From Pseudoalteromonas peptidolytica (GTDB taxonomy: Bacteria > Pseudomonadota > Gammaproteobacteria > Enterobacterales > Alteromonadaceae): a stretch of DNA of 51,281 bases. Position 1 is the first letter of the stretch. Each line of letters begins with the position of its first letter. Shown here in pieces: positions 31,668 through 41,137 of this stretch. The position numbers and the translations under genes are program-made. Below the pieces are notes generated by a model. That model saw only the letters and a program-made list of their open reading frames with translations, did no database searches and was not told where the DNA came from. The DNA lies in NCBI RefSeq assembly GCF_012641745.1, contig NZ_WEHZ01000033.1:1-51281 (forward strand). Direction: 5' to 3'.

Positions 31668-34600
31668 GTGGGCTTCTTCAATGATGTATTCAAATTCTTA
31701 TTTGGTTGGATGGTACCTGAACCGAAACAGCCAGACTCAGGTACGTTATTAACTAAACCTGCGTCAGACAACCCCGTCAATGTTATCTATGGAAAGCGAA
31801 AAACAACTGGGACGATTGTTTTTCAAAATACCACGAACCCAGATGATGGCGATGATGTTGAAAATGATTTGTTGCACATGGTCATCGTGTGGGGCGAGGC
31901 AGTCCACAGTATTGATGAGGTTTATCTTGGTGATGATCCTATTACGCATCAAAAATACAATGGGTTAGCCTATGCGATTAATTTCCCAAATGGAATGGGG
32001 AACTATTACTATGATGAGTTAGCAAAGGCTGGTTTTGATCCGAAAAACAAAAATCATCGTTTAGACGGTTGCGCGGTCTCATACATTCGTCTCGAATGGT
32101 CTATTGAAAAAGACACGCCTTTTCGTGGCGTTCCGCAAGTCTCTGCGTTGTTATCAGGGCGACGAGTTCGTCCAATGTCGGGTGGAGCTGCGCGTTATTC
32201 TCAAAACCCTGCAGAGTGTCTATTTGACTATCTCACCAATAAAGTTTACGGGAAAGGGCTGTCCAGCGCTGATCTCGATGTAAGCTCATTTAAGCGCGCG
32301 GTTGCTATCTGTAATCAGCAGGTACCTAAGTATCAAGGTGCCTCTGTCAAAAAACCTTTGTTTACTACGAATGTGATCTTAGATACGTCTAATCAAGTCA
32401 TTGATAATGTCACAACACTACTCAAGCCCATGCGGGCATACTTGCCTGAAATTAATGGCAAGTTAACTTTAGTGATAGAACAAGACGACGCACCAGTTAA
32501 CCTTACAATTACTGACAAGCACATTAGAAAGTCTCTGAAATACTCAGAGTCTGGTAAAGAGCAATGGTACAACCGAGTTATCGTCGAATTTGATGATAAA
32601 GACAAGCGTTATTCTAAACAGCAGGTATCATGGCCAGAGCCGGATAGCGATTTATTTAGAACTTGGCTGCAACAGGACAACGGTGAATTGCTTGAGCAGC
32701 GCGTGACGGTGAATGCAATAACCGATTACTATGAGGCCAGACAATACGCGAGAGTACTAGCGATGTTAAGCCGAGAGTCGCTAACGCTAGAACTCGAAGT
32801 GTCACCAGTTGCACTACAGTACACCTTTGGTGATGTTATCCCTGTGTATTATGAAAAGCTCGGTTTTAATAATAAGCCTTTTAGACTGCTAAAAAGTATT
32901 CAGCTGCCTGATGGTTGGTTTAAGCTCACACTACAAGAGCATCAACCGTATATCTATAATTGGTTGTTAGGTGGTTCTAGGGCGCCAATTCCGGACTCGA
33001 CACTCCCTGATCCAAGTAACGTTTCCATCCCTGAAAATCTACAAACAGAAGTGCTTGAAGATGGTCGAGTTCGCCTTTTCTGGGAATCAATTCATCATCG
33101 TTTTGTTGTGCGCATAATAAAACAAGGCGCCTTAAAATCTGAACTCACCGTCGTTCAAAATGAGTGCGTGCTTGATGAGCTATCGGCGGGTACATATCAG
33201 GTTAAAGTGCGCGCAATTAATGGGCTTGGTTATCGCTCAGATTGGGCAGCATTATCATTTGAGGTTGTACGTCCTGTTGCTCCCTCGATATCTGTCACCT
33301 CAAAGACACACACCACGGTCAATTTTATGGCTACACTGGCTAAGTCAGGAGTAGGCACAAAGTTTGAGTGGATATTTGATGGATTTGAAAATTCGGTATC
33401 GGCCACGGGTTCAACATTTACCGTAACGGGTTTAGAGCCAAAAACGGAATACATGATCCGCTGTCGAGCGGTAAACCCTTCCGGTGTGAGTCCATGGGCT
33501 GAGCACAAATTCTCAACAGGCGCCGCACCTAAAAATGAGCAGTTAAGCCAACTATATTTTGATTTGACACAGTCCCCAACGTGGACCGCATTAGGTGGGG
33601 AGTGGCTACCAAAAGAATTAAGCAATAATGTCACAGTAATTGTCAGAGACAAACGAACAAAAGAAGTCATCGCGCATCAATTATTGGTAGTTCACTTGAA
33701 TGAGGTGCTGGGCACATTAGATATTGAAGTGACCAACGACAAAAGTAACTCATCAGACTCTGAGCTAGCGCTTGAATACCAAGGGTTGGGAACTGCAAGC
33801 TTGACCATCGTTGCTTATCACGATGGAGAGGTAGCTCGTCAGTCATTCTCAAGTATTGGAGTGACTGCAAGGGAAATAGACGAAATCAAAGATAAAATTG
33901 CAGCCGCAGATATTCTTGGTGACTCAACGCTAAAAAGTATTTTGTCTGGATTTGAAGTTTTTGAACAAGACTTGCGTAGTACGCTAACGCTTGAAAAGAA
34001 AACAGATCTCACAAATACAAAAGTTGTTGAAGTGTTTGCTCAGCAGGCGTCTGATAGGGAGGCGTTTAGTTTAAAAACGTTGGAGCTGCAGGCGTCAGTT
34101 AATGAAAACTTAGCGTACCTGAAACAGACTTACATTACAAAAGCTGATACCGAAACAGCAATATCATTGGTTAGAACCCAACTGCAATCTCAAGTTAATG
34201 AGAACAAGTCGAATATAGAGCAAAACTATTTGACGAAAGCTGACACAGAAATGGCGATAAGTCAGGTTCGACTTGAGTTAGCAAGTACCACGGACGAAAA
34301 TCGAGCTTATGTCCAGCAAAACTACCTAACAAAAACAGACACTGAAGAGGCTATCAGCCAAGTTCGTATAGAAACTAATGCTCGATTTGAGCAAAACGAA
34401 TCGAACTTAGCGCAAAACTACTATTCATCCGCAGATACCGACGAAGCCATTAGCGCAGCTTCAACGGTGTTGGAAGCCAAAATGGACGGTAAAATTGGCG
34501 CGGTATCGGATAGGTTAGACACGGTTAAAAGCACGGCTGATGGTAATAGTTCCGCAATCAGTCAGCTGACCTTACGTGCTAATGGTCTCGATCAATCTGT

Positions 34601-35687
34601 GTCAGCGGCGTTTAACCGTATTTACAATGTTGAGGTGGATGCAGACAACAATAGCAGCGCAATCAGTGCGATGTTCACTCGTGCTAATGATATTGAGAAC
34701 GGGCTGGACGCCGTATCAGGTCGTGTTTCTCAGGTTGAAGCTAAGTCAGATGGTACAGCCTCCGCGGTGGAATCATTAAGCTCAAGAGTAAGTAGCGCTG
34801 AACACGGCGTATCGTCTGCGAATATTGAGCTGAGTTCTCATGCAAGCCGCCTTGGGGGGCTTGAGTCCAAAGTCAGTTTAAGTGTGACCTACAATGGTCT
34901 GATAACAGGGCTCGATATTACACCCGGGAAAATGGCATTTGCAGCCGATGCCTTTGAATGGCACACCAGTTCTAGTCATGTGATCCGTTCACGAAATGGT
35001 GGTATTGCAGGGTTTACCAATGGCGGCTTTCGGTGGGGAATTGAGAGTACAGGATCAGCTTATTTCAACTATGTTCATGCTGATAATATGACGCTTGGCA
35101 GTGACAATTCTAAAGTGTCAGTGGCCGCGGATATTATAGGGATATACACCGGTGTGCGTTCAAGTGCGAAAAATTGGGCTTTTTATGCTCAACAAGGTGC
35201 CATAGGCCCACATACCAGCGCCCACGAAGGCTTACTACCTAAAGAGATTAACCCTGAAGTCGGTGACATTGTGTGTGATGTGGAGCTGATCCACATAGCT
35301 GACATTTCCAATGCCATCGGGACGTTACGCTTGAGTAATCATCGTTTAGATGGTGATGTCCGTGGTGTATACACTGCACGTAGGCCACTTGAAATAGACC
35401 AACCCGCAGGACTTAAAGGGTTTGAGGGGTGGGAGCAACTGGCAGAACCGTATGATATTGCCATTTTTAATGCCGGGGGCGAGGGTGCCATCAACGTATG
35501 TAGTGAGGGCGGCGACCTCAAAACGAACGACTATATCTGTGCATCAAGTATACCTGGTAAAGGCATGCGACTCCCTGATGATGCGCCAATCTCAAAAGCA
35601 GTAGCACAAAACCGCTTTCCTATCACCTTCCCCAAAGACGGTGAAATCCATTTTGCACGCGCCGCGGCGATTTACATAAAGGGATAA
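31668..35687 (+). CDS. Central tail tip/host specificity protein (J-like)
   Basis: 1339 residues. The N-terminal third has J-like features: DNPVNVIYGKRKTTGTIV, CAVSYIRLEW and a later VIPVYYEK segment. The middle has two fibronectin type III-like domains (about 450-630). It is followed by a repeated coiled-coil stalk with four ~30-residue repeats around NYLTKADTE (about 820-920) and a C-terminal domain. It forms the tail tip and contributes to host recognition. GTG start at 31668 after GAGG. Confidence 0.88.
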   Translation: MGFFNDVFKFLFGWMVPEPKQPDSGTLLTKPASDNPVNVIYGKRKTTGTIVFQNTTNPDDGDDVENDLLHMVIVWGEAVHSIDEVYLGDDPITHQKYNGLAYAINFPNGMGNYYYDELAKAGFDPKNKNHRLDGCAVSYIRLEWSIEKDTPFRGVPQVSALLSGRRVRPMSGGAARYSQNPAECLFDYLTNKVYGKGLSSADLDVSSFKRAVAICNQQVPKYQGASVKKPLFTTNVILDTSNQVIDNVTTLLKPMRAYLPEINGKLTLVIEQDDAPVNLTITDKHIRKSLKYSESGKEQWYNRVIVEFDDKDKRYSKQQVSWPEPDSDLFRTWLQQDNGELLEQRVTVNAITDYYEARQYARVLAMLSRESLTLELEVSPVALQYTFGDVIPVYYEKLGFNNKPFRLLKSIQLPDGWFKLTLQEHQPYIYNWLLGGSRAPIPDSTLPDPSNVSIPENLQTEVLEDGRVRLFWESIHHRFVVRIIKQGALKSELTVVQNECVLDELSAGTYQVKVRAINGLGYRSDWAALSFEVVRPVAPSISVTSKTHTTVNFMATLAKSGVGTKFEWIFDGFENSVSATGSTFTVTGLEPKTEYMIRCRAVNPSGVSPWAEHKFSTGAAPKNEQLSQLYFDLTQSPTWTALGGEWLPKELSNNVTVIVRDKRTKEVIAHQLLVVHLNEVLGTLDIEVTNDKSNSSDSELALEYQGLGTASLTIVAYHDGEVARQSFSSIGVTAREIDEIKDKIAAADILGDSTLKSILSGFEVFEQDLRSTLTLEKKTDLTNTKVVEVFAQQASDREAFSLKTLELQASVNENLAYLKQTYITKADTETAISLVRTQLQSQVNENKSNIEQNYLTKADTEMAISQVRLELASTTDENRAYVQQNYLTKTDTEEAISQVRIETNARFEQNESNLAQNYYSSADTDEAISAASTVLEAKMDGKIGAVSDRLDTVKSTADGNSSAISQLTLRANGLDQSVSAAFNRIYNVEVDADNNSSAISAMFTRANDIENGLDAVSGRVSQVEAKSDGTASAVESLSSRVSSAEHGVSSANIELSSHASRLGGLESKVSLSVTYNGLITGLDITPGKMAFAADAFEWHTSSSHVIRSRNGGIAGFTNGGFRWGIESTGSAYFNYVHADNMTLGSDNSKVSVAADIIGIYTGVRSSAKNWAFYAQQGAIGPHTSAHEGLLPKEINPEVGDIVCDVELIHIADISNAIGTLRLSNHRLDGDVRGVYTARRPLEIDQPAGLKGFEGWEQLAEPYDIAIFNAGGEGAINVCSEGGDLKTNDYICASSIPGKGMRLPDDAPISKAVAQNRFPITFPKDGEIHFARAAAIYIKG

Positions 35688-35690
35688 ATC

Positions 35691-37070
35691 ATGATCCATA
35701 GCATGGGAACCATATCACTTGCGTTAAATAGCAATGTGATACAAGGGAGTAATACCTATTTTCAAACAGTAGGTAAAACAACAACCGGCACATTGCTGAT
35801 TATTGAATTGCCGCAAATTGGCTCGCAACTGCTGCAGGTCGTTGCAGTGGTTAGTGATACAGAGCTGAGAGTATCAAAGGTAGATGGTACACCTTACCTT
35901 TCGCCTGTAGCGCTGCAAAACATAAAATACGGGCTGTGTAAGAACTTTACCCATACAACAACGGCTGAAATCGCCAAACAACTTGCAGAACTCACAGCCA
36001 AGTGGCAGCGGCGCGAAACTGAAATGACAGGCTGGTATGCCTCAGACGATGACGCCTACCCAGTCACAGACTTTCTTGGTACGCAAAAACCTGTGCCAAC
36101 TCCTGCGTTTATTAACAGGCTGACACAGGTTGCAAGTACAGCCAGTAGCGATTTAAGCCAAATGGCGGCGGCCATCGAGCAAAACAAACAAACACTTGCG
36201 ACCGTAGAACCAAGATTAAGTGAATTTGAGAGTAAATTTACTCAAGCGCAAGCTCAAAATAGCAATGTAAATACCAAGCATAATGAGGTTGTTTTAAAGC
36301 ATGGCCAAGTGAGTGATGTATTCAATGTTGTGCAAAATATGGCAGCAACGGTCGAAGCAAAACATGGTGAGGTGTCAGGTTTTAGTGAGTCAATATCTGA
36401 ACAAGCTAAGCAAGTCACTTTATTCGTTGAACACTCATCCGCCCATAGTAAGTTAAGCATAGAGGCCGCTCAAGCGGCGCAGCAGTTTAAAGCGCAATGT
36501 GAAGACATTCTCACACAAACCCAAACCTTTGGTGACACACTAACGCAAAGTGTCACTGATGCTAAGAGTGCAATTTCACAAGATAAGAATAATGCAATCA
36601 CTCATGTAGCTGAGTTGTCAGAACAGCTAACAACGCGAGTGGAGGAAGCCAAAGAGCAGATTGCTGCCAACTCATCAGCTGTAACGACGCAAGTTAATCA
36701 GTTTGCAGGTATGATTAAGTCCAGCGAGAGTAGTGCGAAAGATGCTGCTAACACTGCAATATTAAAGGCAAATGCCTGCACCATTAAAGCCGATGAGCTC
36801 ACTCGCTCGCAAGTTGATCTTGTTAATAACATTGCCCAAGTAGCTGCGCAGATTGAAAAGCCGGCAGAACAAGTTAGTGCGATTGCAAAAGACATTACCA
36901 ACGACAAAGCCAACGTTGAATTGCTAAAAAAACATTCGGCTGCGCATAGCGCAATCAGTATGTTGGCGTTAGAAACCATGCTCAGCAATACACACAATAT
37001 CCAAGCTGCGTTTTCGGCTGCGCTCGATGGCACGTTAACCCACGACCAAATCAATAACCTATTTAATTAA
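35691..37070 (+). CDS. Tail fibre-associated coiled-coil protein, 459 aa
   Basis: An N-terminal beta domain (about 1-80: MGTISLALNSNVIQGS...) is followed by a hinge (YASDDDAYPVTDFLG) and a very long Ala/Gln/Glu coiled coil (150-440). It starts four bases after the J-like gene. The form is that of a trimeric fibre or stalk attached to the tail tip. Confidence 0.65.
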   Translation: MIHSMGTISLALNSNVIQGSNTYFQTVGKTTTGTLLIIELPQIGSQLLQVVAVVSDTELRVSKVDGTPYLSPVALQNIKYGLCKNFTHTTTAEIAKQLAELTAKWQRRETEMTGWYASDDDAYPVTDFLGTQKPVPTPAFINRLTQVASTASSDLSQMAAAIEQNKQTLATVEPRLSEFESKFTQAQAQNSNVNTKHNEVVLKHGQVSDVFNVVQNMAATVEAKHGEVSGFSESISEQAKQVTLFVEHSSAHSKLSIEAAQAAQQFKAQCEDILTQTQTFGDTLTQSVTDAKSAISQDKNNAITHVAELSEQLTTRVEEAKEQIAANSSAVTTQVNQFAGMIKSSESSAKDAANTAILKANACTIKADELTRSQVDLVNNIAQVAAQIEKPAEQVSAIAKDITNDKANVELLKKHSAAHSAISMLALETMLSNTHNIQAAFSAALDGTLTHDQINNLFN

Positions 37071-37087
37071 CCTAACCCGAGGTAACA

Positions 37088-39820
37088 ATGGCTGATCCTA
37101 ATACGATGGGAGAAGCTGTCGCGGCACTAAACCAAGTCGCGTCAGCACATGAGAATTTACAAGCTCAATTTATCGGTAAACAAAATGAGATAGAGCAAAA
37201 TAACCAGGCAATGCAGGACTGGCAAACGCAATTGGGGACCGTTGATTTTATCAACCCTGATGGTTCAGTCCGCACGGTAAAAACATTGCGCCAGCTAATG
37301 GCCGATGCGCAAATGCAAATTGATGAAACCCACCCCCACCCGTACGCCATGCGCAAATCTACCTTTGAAGCGCTCCGCGCTGTAAATAATGAAATGTTCG
37401 CTGCCAGTGGATTTGTGCACTTTGGAATGCACAACTCTGCAAATTCAGCCTCTATAAATGAGGGGCTACAGTCATTTGGGAGCTTCTTAGATCCAGCTAC
37501 TGCAAACCTTTTACTAATGGGTAGGAACAAACTATCCACTGCAGGTGACTGCAAATCAAAATCAGAGTGCGCGATTATCAATATCGCAGGTGTGACTACA
37601 AAAATCATAACTAAAGATATCTTAGACTATCATCACGCATCAATTAAATTTCCCCCTCCAGAGGACGGCTCAAGAACGTTTGATACTTTGATAGGGCAAA
37701 GCGTTAAACACTCTTCAGCTGAAGTCGCATTTGCAAGTGTTACGGACACGAATAAAGTCGTTACAGATCGAGTTGATATGTGGGGGTTTGAAGTCTTTCT
37801 GAGGGAAATTAATGAGAATGATCCCTATGTTTATGCATACGGTCTTATTCAAAGTGAGCTCACTAAGATAGACTCGGTTCCAACACAACAAAATTTAACA
37901 AGACCTAAAAGTTATTTTGCATGGTATAAAGGTGATGAGGCGACAATAGGTAGAGGTGTTAATTGGTTAACTGCTAGTGAATCGCAAAGAAAGGTTATAG
38001 CTAAAAACCCTGATAATAATATCTTTTTCGATGATGATACGGGTAAATTCTACCAATGGAGTGTTGCCGGTTGTTCATTTGCGGGCAATGGTAATGGAGA
38101 CTGGTGGAATTTAACATCAATGCGAACCGGGCAATTGCAAATGTCCTCATCAGGAATAAATCAAAGGCTTCCGCCAAAAGGTAACTTAGACGTTAGACCC
38201 GAAAATGGAGGGCTTGGGCAATATTACGCGGCAACTCTGAATCACCAGTATAACCCTGCACCTCATCTTGGGGTATTCACAGCCCAACCAGAGAAAACTT
38301 ACGGAGAAGAGTGCTATTTTTTAGTATGTGGCACTGTTAACCGGTTAAATCAAGGAGCGTATCATCCAAGCTTTAACCCTCTTGGTACTAAACTAATAAA
38401 AAACAAAGATATTGACGGGGGGGCTACATGGGATGATGAAAGCGCTCATTCGATATCAGAAAAAAAAGAATGCTTTGTACAGGGAAGCGCTTCAACCCCT
38501 GGCTATCAAGAATCTACGGGAGGGATTGGGCAAGTCTCAGGGCGCCCAGATGAAAGGTCATTTGACGCAATTTATTCTAGTGGCCAAGGAGGTGTTTGCA
38601 TTGATATGCGATACTCAGCTTGGGGAGTATCACAAGCTGAATTATTCAATAAAGACTTCGACGTCAAAAGAGGGGCATTCCGAGGTAGAGAACTACTAAC
38701 TAGCCCATTGAAGATAGGAATAGTGCCTTCAATAAGTAGTCAGGTTTTATATTTTGATGGAGAAGCTTTGCCAGAAAAAGTTGTAAACTCTGGGCTTGGT
38801 GAAAGAGTACTCCTTAGGGTGACAAGTTGGAGTGGTGTAGTCTTCACAGATGAATATCAATCACTGTCATCTGGGGATTGGCATGAAATGCTAATCTCCA
38901 ATCATCCAAGTTCTAGCCGGTTAGCGCTGATCATTGCAGGGAAGTCGCCGAGAATAATTGAATCAGGAGAAGCTGATAATTTAAAGGTTGATATTATGCT
39001 TATTGGAAGCAAAATGGGCTATCTACCGTCTTACGCTATATCAGTATCCGGTTTATATAACCACATGGAAGTTGTCGCTAGTCCAACGAGCGTTATGATG
39101 TGTAATGATTTAAAAGATGGTTGGATAGGCACTTACACTAAACCGCATCAAGGGTCCATAAAGCTCTCTAGACCAGTCAGTGCGCATCCTGATCACCTTC
39201 GATACTTTTCGGATGATTATGGAGTAACATGGTCAAAAAGTTCAGTGAACATTGATGTAAAGTCTAATGTAGTAAGCTCTCTTGTCGAAAACAATAACTT
39301 TATAGAAATTTTGATGTACAAAACCATGGCGGTCATGACAAGAAGTGCGGCAAATAACAGAATTTACAACTCGACTGATTCTGTATTCTCAACAGCATAC
39401 TATCATGACAATTTAGGTAGGCTATTTAATTACTCACTGACAAAGAATGTGGCGAATGGTGAGGTTTCCAATGGCGGTCCGATTGTACCAGAAGTGCCAC
39501 TGCTGACTTCAAATATACGACCGTTATCACTGACTTTAGATGATATCCCAAGTAGAGAATGTGAGCATGCACCAATTAAACTTGCTTCTCAATCATCGCC
39601 TGGCATGAAAGCTCTAACTTACTTTTCTGAACATAACTCTCAAGTCTATATTTATTATGCATTCACAGAGCTGGTTCATAGCGAAATTGGTTGGGGTGAT
39701 GACAGTAAAATTCATATAAGTGATTATGAAACGACTATGCTCGATGAAAATGGTTGTACCGTTTTGGTTGGTACGGCCTGTACTATAGAACCATTAGGGT
39801 GGGTGAAAAATGATAAATAA
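37088..39820 (+). CDS. Large tail fibre/receptor-binding protein, 910 aa
   Basis: A short N-terminal coiled coil (to about 60), then HPHPYAMRKSTFEALRAVNN, a motif seen in fibre proteins of marine siphoviruses. A long beta-rich body follows without repeats. Base composition drops towards AT-rich inside the body, as is common for exchanged receptor-binding domains. It overlaps the next gene by 11 bases. Most likely the receptor-binding fibre; family not certain. Confidence 0.6.
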   Translation: MADPNTMGEAVAALNQVASAHENLQAQFIGKQNEIEQNNQAMQDWQTQLGTVDFINPDGSVRTVKTLRQLMADAQMQIDETHPHPYAMRKSTFEALRAVNNEMFAASGFVHFGMHNSANSASINEGLQSFGSFLDPATANLLLMGRNKLSTAGDCKSKSECAIINIAGVTTKIITKDILDYHHASIKFPPPEDGSRTFDTLIGQSVKHSSAEVAFASVTDTNKVVTDRVDMWGFEVFLREINENDPYVYAYGLIQSELTKIDSVPTQQNLTRPKSYFAWYKGDEATIGRGVNWLTASESQRKVIAKNPDNNIFFDDDTGKFYQWSVAGCSFAGNGNGDWWNLTSMRTGQLQMSSSGINQRLPPKGNLDVRPENGGLGQYYAATLNHQYNPAPHLGVFTAQPEKTYGEECYFLVCGTVNRLNQGAYHPSFNPLGTKLIKNKDIDGGATWDDESAHSISEKKECFVQGSASTPGYQESTGGIGQVSGRPDERSFDAIYSSGQGGVCIDMRYSAWGVSQAELFNKDFDVKRGAFRGRELLTSPLKIGIVPSISSQVLYFDGEALPEKVVNSGLGERVLLRVTSWSGVVFTDEYQSLSSGDWHEMLISNHPSSSRLALIIAGKSPRIIESGEADNLKVDIMLIGSKMGYLPSYAISVSGLYNHMEVVASPTSVMMCNDLKDGWIGTYTKPHQGSIKLSRPVSAHPDHLRYFSDDYGVTWSKSSVNIDVKSNVVSSLVENNNFIEILMYKTMAVMTRSAANNRIYNSTDSVFSTAYYHDNLGRLFNYSLTKNVANGEVSNGGPIVPEVPLLTSNIRPLSLTLDDIPSRECEHAPIKLASQSSPGMKALTYFSEHNSQVYIYYAFTELVHSEIGWGDDSKIHISDYETTMLDENGCTVLVGTACTIEPLGWVKNDK

Positions 39821-40445
39821 CCTAGAGCCAATTATTTTTTTTATAAAGCTTGGTCAAAATGATGTACCACTGTTAGGTGAACATGGGTTACCTCAATTAA
39901 TACCCCGCCCTATTGGAAAAGATATCGGTGAACTTGTAAGAAAAGGGAAAGTGAACGATTTGGAGCGTTTTGCTGAAATACAAATTCAACAGGAGCAATG
40001 GGATTGGGCTAAGTCCTATCTAGACTACCTAGTAGAGTTAGAGGCTGTGCAGCAATACAACGCTGAACTTCCTGAAACCACGCAAGACGCAGAAGGTAAC
40101 GAAGTGCCTAACGAACCAAAGCCGCTACCTGTTGCGCCGGAGCGTCCCGCGGTAAGAACTACTGAAGAGGTTTTGTCACCCTATATGTTAGCAATTGAAA
40201 AGTTGCGGGGAGTCACATTCAAAGGGGTGAATGTATCGCTCAATGAAGCGAATCAAAACGGGCTATCGGCGCTCAAGAGCGCGCTAGACTTAGCCATAGA
40301 GTTTGGAGCTGAAGAGCAATTCTTTCCGGTGAATTTCAATGCAGAAACTTCGCAGGGGGTCCAAGTATTACCACTTGATAATGCAAAAGAGTTTAAGCAA
40401 TTTGGATTAGAGTTCGTCCTTTCTAGACGCCGCTTCTTCGAATAA
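39810..40445 (+). CDS. Tail fibre assembly/chaperone-like protein, 211 aa
   Basis: 211 residues, acidic and helical, with a Pro/Glu linker (PNEPKPLPVAPERP) in the middle. Its last position in the tail operon and its overlap with the fibre gene suggest a fibre chaperone. Family not firmly recognised. Confidence 0.5.
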   Translation: MINNLEPIIFFIKLGQNDVPLLGEHGLPQLIPRPIGKDIGELVRKGKVNDLERFAEIQIQQEQWDWAKSYLDYLVELEAVQQYNAELPETTQDAEGNEVPNEPKPLPVAPERPAVRTTEEVLSPYMLAIEKLRGVTFKGVNVSLNEANQNGLSALKSALDLAIEFGAEEQFFPVNFNAETSQGVQVLPLDNAKEFKQFGLEFVLSRRRFFE

Positions 40446-40457
40446 GTCATTAACTTA

Positions 40458-40477
40458 GCCCCGAAAGGGGCTTTTTT
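40458..40477 (+). terminator. Strong terminator at end of tail operon
   Basis: GCCCC (40458-40462), GAAA loop, GGGGC (40467-40471) and six T. It closes the late operon. Confidence 0.9.
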
Positions 40478-40491
40478 ATAGGAGCAAATCA

Positions 40492-40749
40492 GTGACAGCC
40501 CCAATGAAATCAAACCCTAGATACCCATATTTATTGCGGGTACTCATCGCCATTGACCAGCTGGCCAATGTGGTGTTTTTAAACGGCTCGGAAGATCACA
40601 CTATTTCAGGTCGAGTTGGCCACAAAGCAAAAACCACAAATAAGTGGTACTGGCTAGCGCTAGAAAAGTTTATAAACATATTATTTTTCTTTGATAAAAA
40701 CCATTGTCGGCGCTCCATCGAGCGCGATGAGTTGCATAATAAGTATTAG
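40492..40749 (+). CDS. Conserved small phage protein, 85 aa
   Basis: GTG at 40492 with AGGAG upstream. The YLLRVLIAIDQLANVVFLNG, DHTISGRVG and W.WL patterns belong to a widespread but uncharacterised family of small phage proteins found near the end of the tail operon. Function unknown. Confidence 0.7.
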   Translation: MTAPMKSNPRYPYLLRVLIAIDQLANVVFLNGSEDHTISGRVGHKAKTTNKWYWLALEKFINILFFFDKNHCRRSIERDELHNKY

Positions 40750-40870
40750 GGGTCACCCTTAGTTGCAGCAAACAATGTGCATCTTTTTAATTTGGGCTTT
40801 ATTACGCTTAAATATTAAGCAAACCTAGCCGCCCACTCGATAAATAAGAGTAAATAATTTAGCATATATC

Positions 40871-40900
40871 TAGACCTTATCACTATTTGTGATATATACT
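40871..40900 (+). promoter_or_regulatory. repA promoter carrying the phage repressor operator
   Basis: TAGACC (40871-40876), an 18-base spacer and TATACT (40895-40900). The spacer is filled by ATCACTATTTGTGAT (40879-40893), a perfect copy of the phage repressor operator, so repressor binding should occlude the promoter. The transcript would run through a leader of about 190 bases to repA at 41097. Confidence 0.7.
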
Positions 40901-40970
40901 CTTTTTGCTGTCACAGCCTTTAGCTGTGTATAAGGTTAATCTAAATTATCGAATAGTAAATCGCGGGCAC

Positions 40971-41041
40971 AAAAAAACCACTGTTGGCGCAGTGGTTCTT
41001 TCAAGTGATTTGAAGTGAATAAACCCAACAAAACAAACTTA
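40971..41041 (-). ncRNA. CopA/Inc-like antisense RNA controlling repA
   Basis: On the minus strand a promoter with TTGCAG (41076-41071), 17 bases and TAAACT (41053-41048) would start an RNA near 41041. It ends in a perfect 8-bp stem (40976-40997) with loop CGCCAA, followed by a U run. The sense leader shows the complementary loop TTGGCG, the hexamer used in IncB/IncI and IncFII-type copy control. An RNA of about 70 nt fits the Inc/CopA class. It should pair with the repA leader and block RepA translation. Confidence 0.75.
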
Positions 41042-41137
41042 TTGGTTAGTTTACTTTGGCTCACGGTGCACTGCAAGTTTTTTAAGCAGAGTATTGATGA
41101 AAAAAATAACAAAGAGCAATCGCAAAGGGGCGGTTGA
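41015..41137 (+). CDS. Possible leader peptide overlapping the repA start
   Basis: GTG at 41015 opens a 40-codon frame that runs across the repA ATG (41097). In IncFII plasmids a leader peptide (tap) is coupled to repA translation. The ribosome-binding site here is weak, so this is only a candidate. Confidence 0.25.
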   Translation: MNKPNKTNLLVSLLWLTVHCKFFKQSIDEKNNKEQSQRGG

